Of a DNA stretch of 64,000 nt, positions 1 to 8,246 are shown one piece after another. The translations under genes and the position numbers were made by a program. The notes beneath the pieces are model-generated. The model did no database searches. It had not been told where the DNA came from and was given only the letters and a program-made list of their open reading frames with translations. The DNA lies in the NCBI GenBank assembly GCA_964471435.1, contig CAYYGA010000003.1, positions 1 to 64,000 on the forward strand. The letters run 5' to 3'. This stretch comes from Facklamia sp964471435. GTDB taxonomy: Bacteria; Bacillota; Bacilli; Lactobacillales; Aerococcaceae. Every line of letters starts with the position of its first letter. The stretch's first letter is position 1.

Positions 1-1221
1 TTAGCTGGGGGAGCAATAGGACTTAATGTGAATACTGTAGGGGTCTTTTTAAAGCCGGTAGCAGAAAATTTAGGCTTTTTGCAAGGGGACTTTGCTTTTC
101 ATGCTACGCTGATTAGTTTAGGGATCGCCTTTTCCTCATTTGCCATACCAGTCATCATCAATCGCTATCCTTTTCGTTTAGTAATTTTGATAGCAACCAT
201 AGCCGTTGTTTTAACCACAATTGGGATGTCGATGTCCAATGAATTGTGGCAGTTCCATGTACTGGGTTTTCTAAGGGGAGTATTCTCCTCTTTTTATGGA
301 ATCGTAGCCATCTCACTATTATTAAATAATTGGTATCATAAAAATCATGGGTTGGTAACCAGTATTGTTTTTAGTTTTACGGGCGTGATAGGGGCCGTAT
401 TTTCTCCTGTTTTGGCACAAATTATATCCAATAGCGGCTGGAGGTCAGGCTTTGTTTACCAAGCGCTTTTTTTCGCCTTATTAAGTTTGCCGGCCATTTT
501 GATTCCCTTTAAATTACGTCCAGAAATGGAAGGAAGATTGCCTTATGGGGTTAGTTTAGAGGAAGATTCCCCAAAAGCTGGCATAAGTGGGAAAAGTGCA
601 GTATCTGCTCCCTCCTCAAAATTAGCGGTAGCTGTTATTACCATTACAGTGGTGGCGGTGCTAGTGACTTCACTCACTGGTTTGGGTCAGCATTTTAACT
701 CGATTGGACTTGATTATGGTTTCACGCCAACAATCAGTGCCTTGATGCTCTCATTATGTATGTTAGGTAATATTATCTCGAAATTATTTATTGGAGTTCT
801 TTCAGATAGAAAAAATGCCGTTGTCGCATCCATTACTATGACGTCCATTACAACTTTAGGTCTAATTTTAATTTTAGCCGGCAGTAATGAAACTATTGTT
901 TTACTAGGAAGTTTCTTGTTTGGGGCAATTTATTCTTTTGTGACCGTTGGAGTACCACTTTTAATTCTCTATATTTGTGGGGCGAAAAACTTTAGTAAAA
1001 TTTTCCCCATGGTGCATTTGATGGCAAATGTGGGAGCAGCGCTAGCAATATCTATTTACGGGTATAGTTATGATCTTACAAGAAGCTATAATCTAGCCTT
1101 AATTGTATCTATTATTGTAGCTTTGATAGCGATTGTTTTAGTTTTATTTATCAATCGTTACAAACAACATACCATCATTCTTTCTACACTCAAGTCTGAC
1201 CGAGGGCAAGAGCCTGCGTAG
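1..1221 (+). CDS. MFS transporter, 5' end missing
   Basis: Carboxy-terminal ~406 residues of a major facilitator superfamily permease. The frame is open from base 1, and the first in-window GTG (28) lies inside a conserved first-helix segment (GGAIGLNVNTVGVFLKPV), so the true start is upstream of the window. About eleven hydrophobic segments are visible, with a hydrophilic central loop at about residues 170-205 that divides the usual two six-helix halves. The motif GVLSDRKN after the central loop resembles the MFS loop motif. The substrate cannot be told from sequence; the nearest look-alikes are oxalate/formate-type or uncharacterised MFS carriers. A hairpin with a T-rich tail follows about 100 bases after the stop. 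Confidence 0.85.
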   Translation, partial: LAGGAIGLNVNTVGVFLKPVAENLGFLQGDFAFHATLISLGIAFSSFAIPVIINRYPFRLVILIATIAVVLTTIGMSMSNELWQFHVLGFLRGVFSSFYGIVAISLLLNNWYHKNHGLVTSIVFSFTGVIGAVFSPVLAQIISNSGWRSGFVYQALFFALLSLPAILIPFKLRPEMEGRLPYGVSLEEDSPKAGISGKSAVSAPSSKLAVAVITITVVAVLVTSLTGLGQHFNSIGLDYGFTPTISALMLSLCMLGNIISKLFIGVLSDRKNAVVASITMTSITTLGLILILAGSNETIVLLGSFLFGAIYSFVTVGVPLLILYICGAKNFSKIFPMVHLMANVGAALAISIYGYSYDLTRSYNLALIVSIIVALIAIVLVLFINRYKQHTIILSTLKSDRGQEPA

Positions 1222-1319
1222 AGAAAAATAAAAAATTGATAACTAGCTTTAAATGAGTAAATAAATTCATTGCTGATGACGCGAACGAAACTAAAAATGA
1301 CCAGTAACCCACAACAACT

Positions 1320-1360
1320 AACTATAACATTTTCTTCATTAAGAGATGTTATAGTTTTAT
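1320..1360 (+). terminator. Rho-independent terminator after the MFS gene
   Basis: An 11-bp perfect stem (1320-1330 with 1346-1356) closes a 15-base loop that has minor internal pairing; T-rich bases follow. It separates the transporter from the tRNA gene. The rest of 1222-1499 holds no gene that I can see. Confidence 0.6.
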
Positions 1361-1499
1361 TATGTAAAAATTTAAAAATAAAGATTTTCTTATAGCTGAA
1401 AATGAAGTAGAATAGACAAACAAAGCTTTTTAATGCTAATATTAAATGAGGCGTCAAATTTTTGAAAGTAAATTTATTCCTTCGACCTGCAACAATTTT

Positions 1500-1572
1500 G
1501 CACCAGTAGCTCAACGGGACAGAGCACTCGCCTCCTAAGCGAAAGATGAAGGTTCGAGTCCTTCCTGGTGTA
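1500..1572 (+). tRNA. tRNA-Arg (anticodon CCT)
   Basis: A complete 73-base cloverleaf can be folded by hand. The acceptor is 1500-1506 with 1565-1571 (G1-U72 wobble), and the D stem is GCTC/GAGC. The anticodon stem is CTCGC/GCGAA with a C-A mismatch at the outermost pair. The 7-base loop carries CCT at 1534-1536, the variable loop has four bases, and the T arm is GAAGG-TTCGAGT-CCTTC. The discriminator base is A at 1572 and CCA is not encoded. CCT reads the AGG arginine codon. Confidence 0.93.
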
Positions 1573-1606
1573 TAAATTTTTAAATAAACATATAAAGAGG
1601 GGTTCA

Positions 1607-2020
1607 ATGTATAAAAAAGATGTGGCGCTTCGAATCAAGCAGACAGTTAATTATACTAATATGCAGGATGCGGATACGTGGGAACTGACCTCGGTAGGGG
1701 AATTGATTCAGTTAAAAAGCTACACCCGGCTGAAATATTTAGATAAAGATGGAGTAGAGATTACTATTAAATGGAAAAAAAATCATTTATATGAAGGCTA
1801 TTCAGTTTCAATTGAGCAGCCGCATTATGTTTTACATTTTAATCCTTATGAAACCACCTACACTCACTATGCTACTCCGCAGGGGAACTGGCAACTTACT
1901 GTGTTAACACATGATATTATTTTGGAAGAAGGCAAGCAGGAAACCAAACTCTTAATTAACTATCAAATGTTGACACAAAATAATTTATTGGGAGAATATC
2001 AATTCCAATTGAAATACTAA
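1607..2020 (+). CDS. DUF1934 domain protein (YwiB-like)
   Basis: 137-residue protein of the DUF1934 family, a small calycin-like beta-barrel found in Firmicutes and often encoded beside rpoE and argS-type genes. The sequence alternates short beta strands (IRIKQT, LKYLDKDGVEITIKW, LTVLTHDIILEE) with the family's conserved N-terminal Lys/Arg-Ile-Lys strand. I chose ATG 1607 because AAGAGGGG lies just upstream; an in-frame ATG at 1568 would overlap the 3' end of the tRNA. No enzymatic residues are evident and the function is unknown. It is followed 44 bases later by rpoE. Confidence 0.8.
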   Translation: MYKKDVALRIKQTVNYTNMQDADTWELTSVGELIQLKSYTRLKYLDKDGVEITIKWKKNHLYEGYSVSIEQPHYVLHFNPYETTYTHYATPQGNWQLTVLTHDIILEEGKQETKLLINYQMLTQNNLLGEYQFQLKY

Positions 2021-2064
2021 ACTTAAATCGTTACTATATTAAAGTAAGCCAAGGAGGAAGAAGT

Positions 2065-2706
2065 ATGGAACTGAAACAATTTGAAAATCAAGATCGAGAA
2101 GAACTTTCCTTGATTGAAGTAGCGCATGCGATTATTGAAGAGCATGGAGATATCATCGATTTCACGGAGCTTTTAGTCAGAGTTCAACAATATTTGGGGT
2201 TATCAGAAAAGTATATTGAAGAGAGAATGATTATTTTTTATACTGATTTAAATACGGATGGACGTTTTATTTCATTAGGTGATAATCGTTGGGGTTTAAG
2301 AGCCTGGTATGCAATAAATGAAATTGATGAGGAAATTATTACATCGTCGGAAGAAGACCATCCAAAACGTCGCCGGAAAAAATCACGTAAAGTCAATGCC
2401 TTTGCAGGTGAAGAAGATGATATGATTGATTACAGTGATGATGACCCCGAAGACAGCGATGATGCATATGAAGAATATGATGAAGATTTTGAAGAAGATG
2501 AAGAAGATGACGAAGAAGATGAGCCGGTAGAAATTCTAGTAGCGAATGTGGAAGAAGATGAAGAAGAAGATAAAGAGCTCGATGAATATGCGAGTGATTT
2601 ATCTGAACTGGGCGACGATGAAATTGAAATCGATGAGGAAAGTGAATTTGATGAGGAAGATGATGATCTCGACGACGATGACCTCGATGAAGATGAAGAG
2701 GATTAA
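2065..2706 (+). CDS. rpoE: DNA-directed RNA polymerase subunit delta
   Basis: Delta subunit of Gram-positive RNA polymerase, which speeds polymerase recycling and makes transcription sensitive to the concentration of the initiating NTP. Residues ~1-90 form the HARE-HTH domain (LIEVAHAIIEEHGDIIDF, LGDNRWGLRAWY). A short basic patch, KRRRKKSRK, follows, then a very acidic, disordered Asp/Glu tail of about 110 residues. At 213 residues it is longer than the 173-residue B. subtilis protein, and the extra length is all in the acidic tail. AAGGAGGAAG precedes the ATG. It lies directly upstream of pyrG, the usual order in Firmicutes; pyrG has its own promoter. Confidence 0.95.
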   Translation: MELKQFENQDREELSLIEVAHAIIEEHGDIIDFTELLVRVQQYLGLSEKYIEERMIIFYTDLNTDGRFISLGDNRWGLRAWYAINEIDEEIITSSEEDHPKRRRKKSRKVNAFAGEEDDMIDYSDDDPEDSDDAYEEYDEDFEEDEEDDEEDEPVEILVANVEEDEEEDKELDEYASDLSELGDDEIEIDEESEFDEEDDDLDDDDLDEDEED

Positions 2707-2724
2707 TTTTTTTTAAAATTCAAC

Positions 2725-2764
2725 TTGACGATTGTTCTCATTTAAAGTATTATTTTTCTTGGGC
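2725..2764 (+). promoter_or_regulatory. pyrG promoter with GGGC start
   Basis: TTGACG (2725-2730) and TATTAT (2748-2753) are separated by exactly 17 bases. Seven bases after the -10 box the sequence reads GGGC (2761-2764). Starts of the form GGGC(U) are the conserved feature of CTP-sensitive pyrG promoters in Gram-positive bacteria, where low CTP makes polymerase stutter and add extra G residues. Confidence 0.8.
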
Positions 2765-2792
2765 ACCCTTTAAAAGGGTACACTGTCAGTAA

Positions 2793-2828
2793 ACTCCCCG
2801 TTCCATTGGAATGGGGGGTCTTTTTTTG
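2793..2828 (+). terminator. pyrG attenuator terminator
   Basis: The stem pairs 2793-2804 with 2808-2819, including CCCC against GGGG and G-U pairs, has a 3-base loop, and is followed by TTTTTTT. It lies between the pyrG promoter and start codon, so it acts as an attenuator rather than the end of rpoE. Its pyrimidine-rich 5' arm (CTCCCC) is what a 5' poly-G tract made by stuttering polymerase would pair with. A small separate hairpin (2765-2779) precedes it. Confidence 0.8.
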
Positions 2829-2884
2829 TTTGAAAGCTGATTGTGAATAAATTTAACCTGTATGTTGAAAAAGGAGAGAATAGC

Positions 2885-4513
2885 ATGACTAAATATATAT
2901 TTGTAACTGGTGGAGTGGTATCTTCCATCGGTAAAGGAATTGTAGCAGCCTCTTTAGGCCGGCTTTTGAAAAATCGCGGGCTGTCAATCGCGATTCAAAA
3001 ATTTGATCCTTATATTAATGTGGATCCAGGAACAATGAGTCCTTACCAACATGGAGAGGTTTTTGTTACCGATGACGGATCAGAAACAGATTTGGATTTG
3101 GGACACTATGAACGTTTTATTGATGTGAATGCTAATAAATACTCAAGCGTAACGACTGGTAAAGTTTATTCTGAAGTTTTACGTAAAGAACGCCGCGGGG
3201 ATTACTTAGGAGCAACCGTGCAGGTTATTCCTCATATTACAAATCAAATTAAAGAAAAAATATTCCGCTTAGGTGAAGTAACCGAAGCAGATATTGTTAT
3301 TACAGAAGTAGGAGGGACAGTCGGGGATATTGAATCTCTTCCTTTCCTTGAAGCTTTAAGACAAATGAGAAGCGATGTTGGTCATGAAAATGTACTCTAT
3401 ATTCACACCACTTTAGTGCCTTATTTAGCAGCGGCCGGGGAAGTTAAAACAAAACCTACCCAGCATAGTGTTAAAGAACTGCGCAGTTTAGGAATCCAGC
3501 CCAATATACTGGTAGTAAGATCAGAGCTGCCATTGACGGATGCGATAAAAGAAAAATTAGCACTCTTTTGTGATGTGAAAAAAGAAGCTGTCATCGAGTC
3601 GCGTGATGTGGAGACACTCTATACGATTCCTTTAAGCTTAAAAGAGCAGCATATGGATGAATTAGTAGTGCAGCACTTCGGTATAAATGTACCTGAAGCG
3701 AATATGACCGAATGGGAAAACTTAGAAAATGTGGTTCGTCATTTAACGCATTGCACTACAATTGCTTTAGTTGGAAAATATGTAGAATTACCTGATGCAT
3801 ATTTATCAGTAGTTGAAGCTTTAAAACATGCCGGTTTCTCTTATGAAACTGATATAGAAATCCGTTGGATTAATTCTGAAGAAGTGACAGATGAAAATGT
3901 CGCTCAGCATTTGGAAGGAGTCGGCGGTTTAGTCGTCCCCGGCGGTTTTGGGCAAAGAGGTATCGAAGGGAAGATCTCTGCGATTCGGTATGCGCGTGAA
4001 AGCGGACTGCCTTTCTTCGGTATTTGTTTAGGTATGCAGATGGCCTGTGTGGAATTTGCAAGAAATGTTCTTGGTTTAGAAGGAGCCAACTCTACTGAGA
4101 TTGATTTTGATACTCCGCATCCAATTATTGATTTAATGCCTGACCAGGATCTCAGCGGTGATATTGGCGGAACATTACGCTTAGGATTGTATCCTTGTGA
4201 ATTAAAACCTGGAACAAGAGTTTATGCTGATTATATGATGCAGGATTTAATTGAAGAGCGTCACCGTCATCGTTATGAATTCAACAATGCTTACCGTGAA
4301 CAAATGGAAGAGGCTGGAATGGTAGTTTCAGGTCAAAGCCCGGACGGTCGTTTAGTGGAAATTATTGAATATCCTGAACATCCTTATTTTGTAGCCTGTC
4401 AATTTCATCCTGAATTCATTTCCAGACCTAATCGTCCACACCGCTTATTCGCATCATTTGTAGAAGCCAGCTATATTAACCAGCACCGTAAAAACGATAA
4501 AGTGAAAAAATAA
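2885..4513 (+). CDS. pyrG: CTP synthase
   Basis: Converts UTP to CTP using ATP and glutamine; last step of de novo CTP synthesis. The 542 residues comprise an amidoligase domain (KYIFVTGGVVSSIGKGIVAASLG at the N-terminus, then QKFDPYINVDPGTMSPYQHGE) and a C-terminal class I glutamine amidotransferase domain. The nucleophile lies in PFFGICLGMQ, with the His-Glu pair in CQFHPEF. ATG 2885 is preferred because AAAGGAGAG sits before it and MTKYIFVTGG is the family N-terminus; an in-frame ATG at 2843 has no ribosome site. Expression is probably controlled by the attenuator at 2761-2828. Confidence 0.97.
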   Translation: MTKYIFVTGGVVSSIGKGIVAASLGRLLKNRGLSIAIQKFDPYINVDPGTMSPYQHGEVFVTDDGSETDLDLGHYERFIDVNANKYSSVTTGKVYSEVLRKERRGDYLGATVQVIPHITNQIKEKIFRLGEVTEADIVITEVGGTVGDIESLPFLEALRQMRSDVGHENVLYIHTTLVPYLAAAGEVKTKPTQHSVKELRSLGIQPNILVVRSELPLTDAIKEKLALFCDVKKEAVIESRDVETLYTIPLSLKEQHMDELVVQHFGINVPEANMTEWENLENVVRHLTHCTTIALVGKYVELPDAYLSVVEALKHAGFSYETDIEIRWINSEEVTDENVAQHLEGVGGLVVPGGFGQRGIEGKISAIRYARESGLPFFGICLGMQMACVEFARNVLGLEGANSTEIDFDTPHPIIDLMPDQDLSGDIGGTLRLGLYPCELKPGTRVYADYMMQDLIEERHRHRYEFNNAYREQMEEAGMVVSGQSPDGRLVEIIEYPEHPYFVACQFHPEFISRPNRPHRLFASFVEASYINQHRKNDKVKK

Positions 4514-4526
4514 AAAGAAATTGAAG

Positions 4527-4566
4527 AATCAGCTTCTTGACAAAAGAAGCTGATTAACTTCTTTTA
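4527..4566 (+). terminator. Terminator after pyrG
   Basis: A 12-bp perfect stem (4527-4538 with 4544-4555) with a 5-base loop is followed by CTTCTTTTATT. Confidence 0.8.
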
Positions 4567-4631
4567 TTAAGACATTATAGTTACCTTTTGGTTACAAAGG
4601 TGTCAGCAAATTCGTAACTTTTATAAGCTTA

Positions 4632-4640
4632 TGGTAAAAT
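4632..4640 (+). promoter_or_regulatory. Possible extended -10 promoter for the HEPN-motif gene
   Basis: TGGTAAAAT matches the extended -10 form (TGn then TAAAAT). No convincing -35 box is present at 17 bases. It lies about 30 bases before the gene, downstream of the pyrG terminator. Confidence 0.4.
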
Positions 4641-4671
4641 ACGGCTATATTAATGAATAGAGGTGGCACAT

Positions 4672-5526
4672 TTGCCGGAGTCCTTAATTGAACGTGACCG
4701 AGCGCAATTAATATTGTTGCAACATATGCTCAGCCATTATCAGTTCAGCGCTTTTAAAAAATATATTAAAGGCAGCAGCCAGTGGTATACACCACGTTTA
4801 GATAAATTATTAAGCTTAGCGTACGCTTATTTACACACCGATTTAGAAACAATTGAAGAGTTAGCGACTCAATTGAATATACTACATTTAAACAATCCTT
4901 CATTTCTTAAACGACGTGTTTATTCTTATACACAAAGTTTAGCTGTCAAGCTTCATCATGAAGAATATGATGACTATTTGAGAGCCTTAACTCCCTTATT
5001 GGTAGATATAATGCGCCTGATTATAGAAGCAAATGCTCTTCCCAATCTGGACCATTACCTCATCAAAATTTATAAAGAAACCCCTGAAGGAAAATCCCTC
5101 TATAGAGGCCTGCAATGGAAACAATCTAATATAGAAGCACATCATAATATTATCAAACAGACCTGGCAAAAATATTATGGGAATTATTTTTCTTATTCCC
5201 ATTATGTAAGTTCCAGTCATTTATTGAAAATTATTGTGGACCATGTGCCGAACCCGAAGATTGTTAAAGCATGTCAAAAAATTCGTATGATTGAAAAATA
5301 TGCTCGCAATCTGACTGCCCATGAACTGGTCTATGTAGATGAAGAGTGGCTTGAGTATCGTACAGGCTCTTCAGGGTTGGAAATTCATAATTTATTAATG
5401 CAGCTTACTCAATATGCCGGTCTTACAGATAAAAGACAATGGCAGACCTTAACCATTATAGAAGCAGAAATCGAAGAAGAGTTACGTCAATTATATAAAA
5501 ACAAATCATCCCGTCAGAAAAATTAA
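4672..5526 (+). CDS. Putative HEPN-domain RNase-like protein (Csm6 C-terminus-like)
   Basis: 284-residue, largely helical protein with no signal peptide or membrane segment. Near the C-terminus it carries ARNLTAHELV, an R-x4-H motif (Arg212, His217) in the RN-x-x-A-H style of HEPN ribonucleases. The surrounding helices, with E-W-L before and a hydrophobic helix after, resemble the C-terminal HEPN part of the CRISPR ancillary RNase Csm6. There is no CARF domain and no cas gene in the window. I chose TTG 4672, which AGAGGTGG precedes at good spacing; the in-frame GTG 4663 overlaps that site. It sits alone between pyrG and murA, 30 bases before murA. Biochemical function is inference only; the alternative is an unrelated helical regulator. 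Confidence 0.5.
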   Translation: MPESLIERDRAQLILLQHMLSHYQFSAFKKYIKGSSQWYTPRLDKLLSLAYAYLHTDLETIEELATQLNILHLNNPSFLKRRVYSYTQSLAVKLHHEEYDDYLRALTPLLVDIMRLIIEANALPNLDHYLIKIYKETPEGKSLYRGLQWKQSNIEAHHNIIKQTWQKYYGNYFSYSHYVSSSHLLKIIVDHVPNPKIVKACQKIRMIEKYARNLTAHELVYVDEEWLEYRTGSSGLEIHNLLMQLTQYAGLTDKRQWQTLTIIEAEIEEELRQLYKNKSSRQKN

Positions 5527-5556
5527 AGAAAACGGAAGTTACAAGGAGTCTTATAT

Positions 5557-6828
5557 ATGAAAAAATTACTAGTTCGTGGAGGAAAACCTCTTAACGGAGA
5601 AATTACGATTAATGGTGCTAAAAATTCGACGGTTGCTTTAATACCCGCCGCCATTTTAGCTGATTCAGAAGTAGTCTTGGAAGGAGTACCGGATATTCAG
5701 GATGTTTACTCTTTAATTGAAATTCTACATGAGTTTAATGTGAAAACTTCTTTCAAAGATAATGTTTTAAAGATAGATCCTTCTGACATCAAATCCATCC
5801 CCATGCCTACAGGCAAAATCCAAAGTCTAAGAGCATCTTATTATTTCATGGGTGCGACTTTAACTAAATTTGGTGAAGGAGTTATTGGACTTCCGGGAGG
5901 ATGCTTTTTAGGGCCGCGTCCTATTGATCAACATATTAAAGCTTTTCGTTCTCTGGGAGCAGATATCCAAGATGAGTATGGTGTGATCACACTCACCAGT
6001 CCTCAAGGACTCCATGGAACCCGTATTTACATGGACGTGGTCTCCGTAGGTGCTACTATTAATACTATTTTAGCTTCAGTACGTGCAGAAGGTAAAACCA
6101 TCATTGAAAACGCAGCCCGCGAACCGGAAATTATTGATGTGGTCACTTTATTAAATAAAATGGGTGCCAAAATCAGAGGAGCTGGAACAAGTGTGATACG
6201 AATTGAAGGAGTTGATGAACTTCACGGAACCACACATACTATTATTCCTGACCGAATTGAAGCCGGTACTTATATCTCTGCAGCGGTAGCTATGGGAGAA
6301 AAAGTGCGGATTAATAATGTTATTTTTGAACATATTGAAAGTTTTATTGCTAAACTGGATGAAATGGGCGCAAAAATGGAGATTGGCGAGGATTATGTCC
6401 TTGTCCAAAAATCGGATGACTTACAGATGGTCTCACTCAAAACACAGCCCTATCCAGGATTTGCGACCGACTTACAACAACCCTTTACACCGCTTCTAAT
6501 AAAATCCCATGGAAAAGGAACTATCACCGATACTATTTATCCGCAGCGTGTCAAACATATTCCCGAATTAAACCGCATGGGAGCCAATATTAAAGTAGAC
6601 GGTGATATTATCCGCATGGAAGGGCCGTCGGAATTAACCGGTGCACCTGTTAGAGCCAGTGATTTGCGCGCCGGGGCTTGCTTAGTGATTGCAGGTCTAA
6701 TTGCATCAGGAGAAACTGAAATAACAGGAGTGGAAAACATTTTAAGAGGCTACTCCAATATTGTTGAGAAGCTCCAGGCTATCGGTGCTGATATTGAAAT
6801 GATTGAAGATAATACAAATGAAGAATAA
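5557..6828 (+). CDS. murA: UDP-N-acetylglucosamine 1-carboxyvinyltransferase
   Basis: Transfers enolpyruvate from PEP to UDP-GlcNAc, the first committed step of peptidoglycan synthesis, in the cytoplasm. 423 residues, the usual length, with the EPSP-synthase-like double fold. The N-terminus has the family motif NGAKNSTVALIPA, and the catalytic cysteine is Cys116 in PGGCFLGPRPIDQH, so the enzyme is of the fosfomycin-sensitive type. AAGGAG precedes ATG. Firmicutes carry two paralogues; the copy next to rho is usually the second one (murAB/murZ), so this is probably not the only MurA in the genome. It is followed 27 bases later by rho. Confidence 0.95.
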   Translation: MKKLLVRGGKPLNGEITINGAKNSTVALIPAAILADSEVVLEGVPDIQDVYSLIEILHEFNVKTSFKDNVLKIDPSDIKSIPMPTGKIQSLRASYYFMGATLTKFGEGVIGLPGGCFLGPRPIDQHIKAFRSLGADIQDEYGVITLTSPQGLHGTRIYMDVVSVGATINTILASVRAEGKTIIENAAREPEIIDVVTLLNKMGAKIRGAGTSVIRIEGVDELHGTTHTIIPDRIEAGTYISAAVAMGEKVRINNVIFEHIESFIAKLDEMGAKMEIGEDYVLVQKSDDLQMVSLKTQPYPGFATDLQQPFTPLLIKSHGKGTITDTIYPQRVKHIPELNRMGANIKVDGDIIRMEGPSELTGAPVRASDLRAGACLVIAGLIASGETEITGVENILRGYSNIVEKLQAIGADIEMIEDNTNEE

Positions 6829-6855
6829 ACTTCAATCTAGAAAGAAGGAAGATAG

Positions 6856-8124
6856 ATGGTAGATGCATTTTCACTCGACACCCTTTTAACTAAAGACGCA
6901 AAGGAATTGTACGCCTACGCAAGAGAATTAAAAATTCCTGACTTTAGTAACTTAAGTAAAAAGGAACTTGCCCTAGCAATTATGCGGACACAAGAAGAAA
7001 AACAAGGCTTTTTCCATGTAGAAGGAATCTTAGACATACCTTCAAACGATTTAAATAACGCCTTTATTCGACCGATTAACTTCTCGCCCAGTCAAGAAGA
7101 TATTTATATTTCCAATTCTCAAATCAGGCGTTTTTCTTTACGCAACGGAGATAAAATAGCCGGCCCGGCCCGTCCTCCAAAGGCGAATGAACGTTATTAC
7201 GGTTTAATGCAAATTGCCTCTGTTAATGGGCAAGACCCGGAAATAGCGTTGGGACGGGATCATTTTCCAAGTTTAACACCCTTGTACCCGGACACACAGA
7301 TTAAATTAGAATATAAGCAAGAAGTTGTTTCTAATCGCTTAATCGATACGGTGGCTCCCATCGGTTTTGGTCAAAGAGGGTTAATTGTAGCGCCTCCTAA
7401 AGCAGGAAAGACAACCATTTTAAAAGAAATTGCTAATGGTATTGTAAATAACTTTCCGGAAACAGAATTATTAGTTCTTTTAATCGATGAACGTCCAGAG
7501 GAAGTGACTGATTTTGAACGCTCGGTTGATGCGGAAGTAGCGTCTTCAACTTTTGATCAAAATCCCCAAAATCATGTCCGAATTGCTGAATTGGTGTTAG
7601 CTCATGCAAGACGTCTAGTAGAAGAAGGCAAAGATGTAGTAATTTTACTTGATTCGATTACCCGTTTGGCCAGAGCTTATAATTTAGTGGTGAAACCGAG
7701 CGGACGGACTTTAAGCGGTGGTTTTGATCCATCAGCATTCTATTTTCCTAAACGCTTTTTTGGTTCAGCCCGCAATATTGAAAATGGAGGCTCATTGACT
7801 ATATTGGCCACTGCCTTAGTGGATACAGGGTCACGTATGGACGAAATCATCTATGAGGAATTTAAAGGGACAGGTAATATGGAGCTTCATTTATCGCGCG
7901 AGTTAGCTCAACGCCGAGTATTCCCAGCTATTGATATTAAGCGTTCCAGCACCCGTAAAGAAGAACTACTTCTATCTCAAGAGCACTTGCAGCAGGTGTG
8001 GCAGTTAAGAAGAATGATGAATGCGGACGGCTTGGAGTATACTGAGCAATTGGTGCAGATGATGAGAGGCACCCCAACGAATGAGGATTTCTTTGAGCAG
8101 TTTAATAAGTTACAAGTAAAATAA
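6856..8124 (+). CDS. rho: Transcription termination factor Rho
   Basis: Hexameric RNA-dependent ATPase that ends transcription at unstructured C-rich RNA. The 422 residues contain an N-terminal Rho-N helix bundle (~1-45), a cold-shock-like RNA-binding domain (FHVEGILDI..., ~50-125) and a RecA-like motor. The motor has Walker A PPKAGKTT, Walker B VVILLDSITRLARAYN and the Q/R-loop region SGGFDPSA. AAGGAAG precedes ATG. It probably shares a transcript with murA. No strong intrinsic terminator is visible in the 120 bases after the gene. Confidence 0.97.
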   Translation: MVDAFSLDTLLTKDAKELYAYARELKIPDFSNLSKKELALAIMRTQEEKQGFFHVEGILDIPSNDLNNAFIRPINFSPSQEDIYISNSQIRRFSLRNGDKIAGPARPPKANERYYGLMQIASVNGQDPEIALGRDHFPSLTPLYPDTQIKLEYKQEVVSNRLIDTVAPIGFGQRGLIVAPPKAGKTTILKEIANGIVNNFPETELLVLLIDERPEEVTDFERSVDAEVASSTFDQNPQNHVRIAELVLAHARRLVEEGKDVVILLDSITRLARAYNLVVKPSGRTLSGGFDPSAFYFPKRFFGSARNIENGGSLTILATALVDTGSRMDEIIYEEFKGTGNMELHLSRELAQRRVFPAIDIKRSSTRKEELLLSQEHLQQVWQLRRMMNADGLEYTEQLVQMMRGTPTNEDFFEQFNKLQVK

Positions 8125-8246
8125 TAATCAGTTATCCTTGGTAATTTGTAGAAGATACTTTGTTCTACGAGTTAAATTGTTGCGTCAATTCCATTTGATG
8201 AAACAGCCGGGGATTTTTTTATTGGATAAAGAAGGTGAAAAGTAAA

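Noticed and set aside
1158..1607. 149-codon ORF on the minus strand
   Set aside because: Runs across the MFS gene end, a terminator and the tRNA gene; the composition is unlike a protein.
3870..4089. Two short minus-strand ORFs inside pyrG
   Set aside because: Shadows of the conserved pyrG coding frame with no start signals or family resemblance.
4571..4590. Pho-type box before the HEPN-motif gene
   Set aside because: Only two TTAC elements occur 11 bases apart and neither aligns with a promoter as the arrays at pstC and pstS do.
4664..4676. Sigma-54 (-24/-12) promoter
   Set aside because: TGGCAC and TTGC are present but separated by two bases, not five.
8125..8246. Intrinsic terminator after rho
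   Set aside because: A GTAGAA/TTCTAC pairing exists but is weak and far from any T-run; the T-run at ~8214 has no hairpin before it.
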